From Bacteroidetes bacterium UBA7692 (lineage in GTDB: Bacteria; Bacteroidota; Bacteroidia; Chitinophagales; LD1), in the NCBI GenBank assembly GCA_002482725.1, contig DLGO01000140.1, positions 1 to 28,367 of the forward strand: 28,367 nt of DNA, written 5' to 3'. The stretch's first letter is position 1. Every line of letters starts with the position of its first letter. Of this stretch, positions 24,041 through 28,367 are shown piece by piece. The notes beneath the pieces were generated by a model. It saw only the letters and a list, made by a program, of their open reading frames with translations. It was not told where the DNA came from and did not search any database. The translations under genes were made by a program, and so were the position numbers.

Positions 24041-27000
24041 TTAATAAATCTTCAATATTCCGCGTTGCCCGGCTTCATCCGTTATCACTGCAAAATACAC
24101 CTGCGATGCAGGCAATGAAGAAAGGCTAATGATTGCACGCTGTGCGGCGCTAACCTTGATATGCTGGCTGAATACTACCTGCCCAAGCACATTGTAAACA
24201 TCCACATTCCTGTTCTGGCTTTTACCGCTACCAGACTGTATTACAAGAGTCCTTTCAGCCGCGTTATAGTGCATCGACACATTGTCTTTTACATCAGGCA
24301 GTGCCGTTACACTATCTTCTACGTATACAAAGTAGTAGAGCGAATCAGGGTGCTTGCTCACCTGCACTACAGATGTTGCCTTTATCCCTTTTGGTGCAGA
24401 CCCTGTATTAACGGTAGGGAAAGCCATATCCTGCGCAGCCACATAATACAAAATCGTATCACCATCCGACCAGCCACCGCTCAGGCTTGCATCCAGTAGT
24501 GCTTCCCATTCACAGTTTTGCGCATTGCCATTGTGGAAGTCCATGTCCTGCTTCACAAAACTTCCGGCTTTATATTTCTTGAAATATACCACCGGCGATT
24601 TTCCCGCACTCATGTCTGTACCCTTGTTATCGGTCACCTGTATATGCAACAGTGCATCTGCACTGCGTTTCAGTGCTATAGGCGTCACCACTATCTCAGG
24701 CTCATTGGTATCTGCCTCGTGCACTACAAACGAATACAAAGTACCTGGATATATGCTCAGGTTATTTATATCCGTACCCGAGCCACCTACAGGCAATGTA
24801 GTGTATAACCCGCTTATAGTTTGCGCGGCATAGAAGTATTCAATGGTATCCAGGTCCATTAAACCGCCCAACTGGGCAGCTTTTATACTAAATACAAAAT
24901 TAGTAACAGGAGGGATTGAGAATAAAACTGAACCTGCTGCTTTCGCAAAGGTGGTAGTGTGCTTCTTCCTGTAGTACACCAATGGCTTATAAAGGCCCGT
25001 ATCTATTAACGTATTGCTCTCTGTATTTGCCAGGAACGGGTAGCTTGCTTTAATAATATCATCAGGCAAAACGGGGCCGGCTATTTTCAGGTATTCTGGT
25101 ATTATTATCGAATCCACTATTTCATTGTGCGTGGTATTGGTTACCACAGCTGCATTGTAGTCAAAATAGATATGTGCCGTGTTGTCAATTCCGGTACCGG
25201 TCGGCAGGTTCGGCTTCAACTTTACCTTATACTGTATATACCCATGGCTGTTTGGCTCATCATGTACACTATCCGGCAACTCTATGAAAGGGAAATTAAA
25301 TTTCACAACACCCTGTTCCGATACCTGTGTTACATTGGCATGGCTGCTGCCCAACACCCGAAAGCTGCTCAGGTCAAAGCTGGAGCTGAGCGTATCTATG
25401 ACATACACATGCCTTGCAGGTGCATTGCCCGTATTCTGGAACCTGACGCTGTAATTCAGCCACTCTGTAGTATCCAATATATCGCCCGATGGGTATACTG
25501 TCTTGTCGTTGGGGTCATAAGAGGTTCTTACATTTGAACATAGTTTAAAATAGTTGTTTGTCGCATCATAGTCGGGGGTTACGGGTATTACGGTTACATC
25601 GAAACAAACCTGGTCACCTGCCTGGGCAGTAGAATCCACCAAAAACCACAGTATAAAATCTTGCCCGTTTCTTGCTCCGAATTCAGTTACACTCCAGGTT
25701 ACCGTGTTACCATTTACAGTAGTCGGATTATTTAATCCTGCATTGCCCTGATACTGTATAGGACCGCTGTAAGTAACTTTCAACTCACCTGCGCTGCTTT
25801 TTTTGGGACACAAATCAATCTGATTTACAATTCCTGCAAGTATAGGCATCTGCACATAAAAACCAGGCCTTAGCATCGGAATATCCAAAGCACTTGCTAT
25901 ATCAATGGCAGAGAAATCACATGTCAGTCCAAAATCAACCGATTGTCTCAGGTAATTTGCTGAATCTATATAAGTAGCATAATACGCCGAATCAGGACAC
26001 AATACTCTGTAAAAGGAAGCCAGCGTATCTATAGCTACCTCGTAGGCACCAAAAGAAAGCGAATCAAAAAAGTAAAATCCCTTTGCGTCAGTATACACCT
26101 GGTCGGCAACCGTGCCGTTCTGCATCAGGTAAACTTTAGCATTGGGCTGTCCGCGTTCTACAGTATCTCTTTTGCAATTTGCTATTACATCACCGTAAAC
26201 AGTTCCCGAAATTCCAGACATTTTGGGAATAACATCACAGCCATAAACATTATTATACATATCGCATGTAGGTACAGCATTAAGTGCGGGTGTTGAAGTA
26301 TAATTACAATAGGGATATGGAGGGGGAAGGCACTGTATTCCGGTATTTGAATAATTCAGGTTGTAAGAAGTTACGGGAGAAAATCCTGAGATACATTGCA
26401 GATTTGGATTATTGTGGCAATCCAGTACTGATATTCTGTCGGGCAAATCCAATTTACCTGTTATATTATTATTATAGCATAAAAATTCCTCCGCAAAATG
26501 AATATTTGTAATAGAAGTAATACCGTTATTGGAGCAGTTAAATCGGTTAGGTGCCTTACTGCCAAAAACAGCTTTGTAATCTACGTTCCCTGCAATCAGG
26601 TTGGAATCTATAAAGAAATTAACGATGAAAGTGCAGTTACTTCTGCATTCCATCTTTGTTATTCTATTATTGCCACAATCCAGATATCCATAGTTTCCTT
26701 TAGGTACTCTTGTCAGTTTATTTCCACGGAGATGCAGGGAATGACCGCCATTATATGAAGTATAAAAATCAGGCATTGAGTCAAGCTCATTATAATCCAG
26801 CAAAATCCCTGATATTGTAAAAACACTATAAGAGTAGCTGCTGTAGTAAACCCAGTCAAGCATAAACTTTTTCATAGCGTTATGTGACATATTCAGAACA
26901 GCCAGCCCTCTAAGCTCATATCTCAGGGTAAATGTGTCTATTTTATTGTAGCTCAAGTCGAGATACTTGCTACCGGCATTATACAGTGCCTCGTTAGGGA

Positions 27001-27319
27001 ACTCTGTAAGGTTATTATGAGATAAATTCAAGCGCTGAAATGGATTGGTAAGTGTTGAACCTCCCTTTATATACTTAATGCCAAACACATCAATCAGGCC
27101 AAGATTAGACAGATTAAGGTCAGTGGCTTTTATGTAAACTTTTTTTGCCTTGGTAGTATCGAGTTGATTCCCTATCATACAGGTATCATAACCATGAGTA
27201 CGCATCCATGTGGCCAGGTTTGGGTCGGGAATAGTTATATACTGTGCCTTGCTTTCAGTAAAAGAAAAGCCAATAATTACAATTACAAGCAGCAGCCTGT
27301 GCAGTAGTGATTTTTTCAT
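24041..27319 (-). CDS. T9SS-secreted leucine-rich-repeat protein with SdrD-B-like and DUF7619 domains
   Basis: A 1092-residue secreted protein. The signal peptide ends near SKAQ26. Residues ~60-335 form a leucine-rich-repeat array (RLNLSHNNLTEFP, YLDLSYNKIDTF). In its second half Cys replaces a core Leu (YLDCGNNRITKMEC, RFNCSNNGITSI, FLCYNNNITG). An SdrD-B-like carboxypeptidase-regulatory beta domain spans ~368-430 (SGTVYGDVIANC). A DUF7619 module spans ~598-735 (YDPND, NYSVRFQNTGNAPA, IYFDYN), the same module as in the cargo protein at 2634-4472. Further beta-rich regions with metalloprotease-accessory-like texture follow. The last ~80 residues resemble a type A sorting domain (VDVYNVLGQVVFSQ, a final GILKIY strand), but the usual YPNP motif is replaced by MHYNAAERTL. 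LRR arrays bind proteins or glycans, so an adhesin-type surface role is likely; no catalytic motif is seen. It ends at a strong terminator. Confidence 0.85.
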   Translation of the reverse strand: MKKSLLHRLLLVIVIIGFSFTESKAQYITIPDPNLATWMRTHGYDTCMIGNQLDTTKAKKVYIKATDLNLSNLGLIDVFGIKYIKGGSTLTNPFQRLNLSHNNLTEFPNEALYNAGSKYLDLSYNKIDTFTLRYELRGLAVLNMSHNAMKKFMLDWVYYSSYSYSVFTISGILLDYNELDSMPDFYTSYNGGHSLHLRGNKLTRVPKGNYGYLDCGNNRITKMECRSNCTFIVNFFIDSNLIAGNVDYKAVFGSKAPNRFNCSNNGITSITNIHFAEEFLCYNNNITGKLDLPDRISVLDCHNNPNLQCISGFSPVTSYNLNYSNTGIQCLPPPYPYCNYTSTPALNAVPTCDMYNNVYGCDVIPKMSGISGTVYGDVIANCKRDTVERGQPNAKVYLMQNGTVADQVYTDAKGFYFFDSLSFGAYEVAIDTLASFYRVLCPDSAYYATYIDSANYLRQSVDFGLTCDFSAIDIASALDIPMLRPGFYVQMPILAGIVNQIDLCPKKSSAGELKVTYSGPIQYQGNAGLNNPTTVNGNTVTWSVTEFGARNGQDFILWFLVDSTAQAGDQVCFDVTVIPVTPDYDATNNYFKLCSNVRTSYDPNDKTVYPSGDILDTTEWLNYSVRFQNTGNAPARHVYVIDTLSSSFDLSSFRVLGSSHANVTQVSEQGVVKFNFPFIELPDSVHDEPNSHGYIQYKVKLKPNLPTGTGIDNTAHIYFDYNAAVVTNTTHNEIVDSIIIPEYLKIAGPVLPDDIIKASYPFLANTESNTLIDTGLYKPLVYYRKKHTTTFAKAAGSVLFSIPPVTNFVFSIKAAQLGGLMDLDTIEYFYAAQTISGLYTTLPVGGSGTDINNLSIYPGTLYSFVVHEADTNEPEIVVTPIALKRSADALLHIQVTDNKGTDMSAGKSPVVYFKKYKAGSFVKQDMDFHNGNAQNCEWEALLDASLSGGWSDGDTILYYVAAQDMAFPTVNTGSAPKGIKATSVVQVSKHPDSLYYFVYVEDSVTALPDVKDNVSMHYNAAERTLVIQSGSGKSQNRNVDVYNVLGQVVFSQHIKVSAAQRAIISLSSLPASQVYFAVITDEAGQRGILKIY

Positions 27320-27482
27320 TATGTAGAGTTATTTCTATACAATAATAAAAATAAAAACAGAACCCCTGCCCGGATAAGATAAACCGCTCAGCCATCCCTT
27401 TACCCCTATCAAATTAAATTCTGCGCTAATAACTGTTTGAAATTCCATTTATTTTCATCAAATTCACCATAAATATCCATCG

Positions 27483-28367
27483 ATGAGAGTTGTTTTAGCC
27501 TTAGCGCCTGTTTGGGACTCTGTAACCCCCCACCTGGCAATGGCTTTTTTGAAAGCCAGCATAGAGAAAGCAGGTCACGAGTGCAGGTGTATCGACTTTT
27601 CCATACAGTTCCGCCCCATCATGGTTTCCGTGCTGGGCGATGTGAATGCAGACAAGCACATAAAAGAAAACCCCAAGCTGTACAAAAGCTGGGCAAAGCA
27701 GATAGTAGATGAAAAACCCGACATAGTTGGTTTTAGCATATTGGGCTCCAACCTCAGCAATACCGTGCTGGTAGCGCAGGAGGTGCGCAAGCTCTTGCCA
27801 AACGTCATGATCGTTTCCGGCGGGCCGAGCCTTACAAGCGAAAACAAGGAAGTGGTGATAACCACGCTACAGTTTTCCAACTTTGTGATAGAGGGCGAAG
27901 GCGAGGTAGCCATAGTAGACTTCATAGAGTGCTACAAAAACAAGGGCGATTTTACCAAGCTGAAACAGATGTGGATGAAAGACGAGCGCGGTGTTATATC
28001 CTACACAGGCCCGGCTCCTTTGCAGAATATCGACAATATCGCTTTCCCGGATTTTACCGACTTCGACCGCAAGCTATACCCATCACCAAACAAGCTGCCG
28101 TTATTGTTTTCCCGTGGCTGCATACTCAATTGCAACTATTGCGAAAACAAATGGAACCACCTGACACAGCGCTCCCGTACAGGTAGCAATGTGTTCGAGG
28201 AGCTTAAATTCAACGTAAAGAAATACGGCATCACAGAATACATGTTCAATGATGACTCGCTGATATCTTCCAAAACAATGAGGCAGATGAATGAATATGC
28301 CGACTTGGTACTGGCCGAGGGGCTGGTAATGCCATGGAGCGTTTACGGCACCCGTGTAGAGAGGCTG
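27483..28367 (+). CDS. B12-binding-domain radical SAM protein, N-terminal part (3' truncated)
   Basis: An ATG at 27483 opens a frame that continues to the last base (295 complete codons, no stop), so the C-terminal part is missing. Residues ~1-150 form a Rossmann-like cobalamin-binding-type domain: VVLALAPVWDSVTPHLAMAF, then IVGFSILGSN, MIVSGGPSLTS and VIEGEGEVAI. The DxHxxG motif of base-off B12 binders is not seen, so cobalamin may not bind through a His ligand, or at all. The radical SAM cluster motif is C213-x3-C217-x2-C220 in SRGCILNCNYCENKW; these Cys bind the 4Fe-4S cluster that cleaves S-adenosylmethionine. Known members act as methylases, cyclases or mutases; the substrate cannot be inferred from what is visible. 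It diverges from the LRR cargo gene across 163 bp in which I find no convincing promoter. Confidence 0.85.
   Translation, partial: MRVVLALAPVWDSVTPHLAMAFLKASIEKAGHECRCIDFSIQFRPIMVSVLGDVNADKHIKENPKLYKSWAKQIVDEKPDIVGFSILGSNLSNTVLVAQEVRKLLPNVMIVSGGPSLTSENKEVVITTLQFSNFVIEGEGEVAIVDFIECYKNKGDFTKLKQMWMKDERGVISYTGPAPLQNIDNIAFPDFTDFDRKLYPSPNKLPLLFSRGCILNCNYCENKWNHLTQRSRTGSNVFEELKFNVKKYGITEYMFNDDSLISSKTMRQMNEYADLVLAEGLVMPWSVYGTRVERL

Overview
The window looks like chromosomal DNA of a Bacteroidota bacterium, most likely from the Chitinophagales/Sphingobacteriales side of the phylum. It carries core genes of the type IX secretion system (porV, porU, a PorP/SprF-family gene, gldJ), two secreted proteins with type IX C-terminal sorting domains, a RecO of the Bacteroidota kind, and promoter-like elements of the TTTG / TAnnTTTG type used by the Bacteroidota primary sigma factor. 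The genus cannot be named from sequence alone. There is no rRNA, tRNA, CRISPR array, insertion sequence or phage gene.

Layout, left to right. Bases 1-636 are the C-terminal part of a MoxR/magnesium-chelatase-like AAA+ ATPase. Bases 727-2560 hold a tight two-gene unit (1-nt gap): an MbnP-like lipoprotein and an MbnH/MauG-like di-heme enzyme. In characterised systems this pair makes a kynurenine-dependent copper site. A bidirectional terminator separates it from a leftward T9SS cargo gene (2634-4472). Divergent from that are recO (4559-5284) and a TPR-like protein of unknown function (5359-6738). Bases 6893-13672 form a four-gene efflux operon: TetR regulator, TolC-like outer-membrane factor, lipoprotein adaptor and RND pump. 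Inverted repeats that could be operators lie upstream of the TetR gene.

Bases 14007-22067 are the T9SS locus. porU and porV read leftward; a PorP/SprF-family gene and gldJ read rightward. PorU is the sortase-like C25 peptidase that processes cargo at the cell surface, PorV is the barrel that shuttles cargo to it, and GldJ is a lipoprotein of the GldKN/GldJ periplasmic ring assembly. Both cargo genes in the window encode likely substrates of this machinery.

The right part holds a small two-TM protein of unknown function (22309-22785), a membrane-anchored SRPBCC protein (22905-23534, leftward), a 0.5-kb gene-free stretch ending in a dense cluster of nested hairpins, a 1092-residue leucine-rich-repeat T9SS cargo protein (24041-27319, leftward), and the first 295 residues of a B12-binding-type radical SAM protein that runs off the window end.

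Nothing here is an obvious new multi-gene system. The most interesting items are the MbnP-MbnH pair with no methanobactin genes in view and a perfect palindrome over its promoter; the PorP/SprF gene between porU and gldJ; the basic, Pro/Ala-rich tail of PorV; the extra hydrophobic hairpin in the RND pump; and the nested hairpins at 23930-24018.
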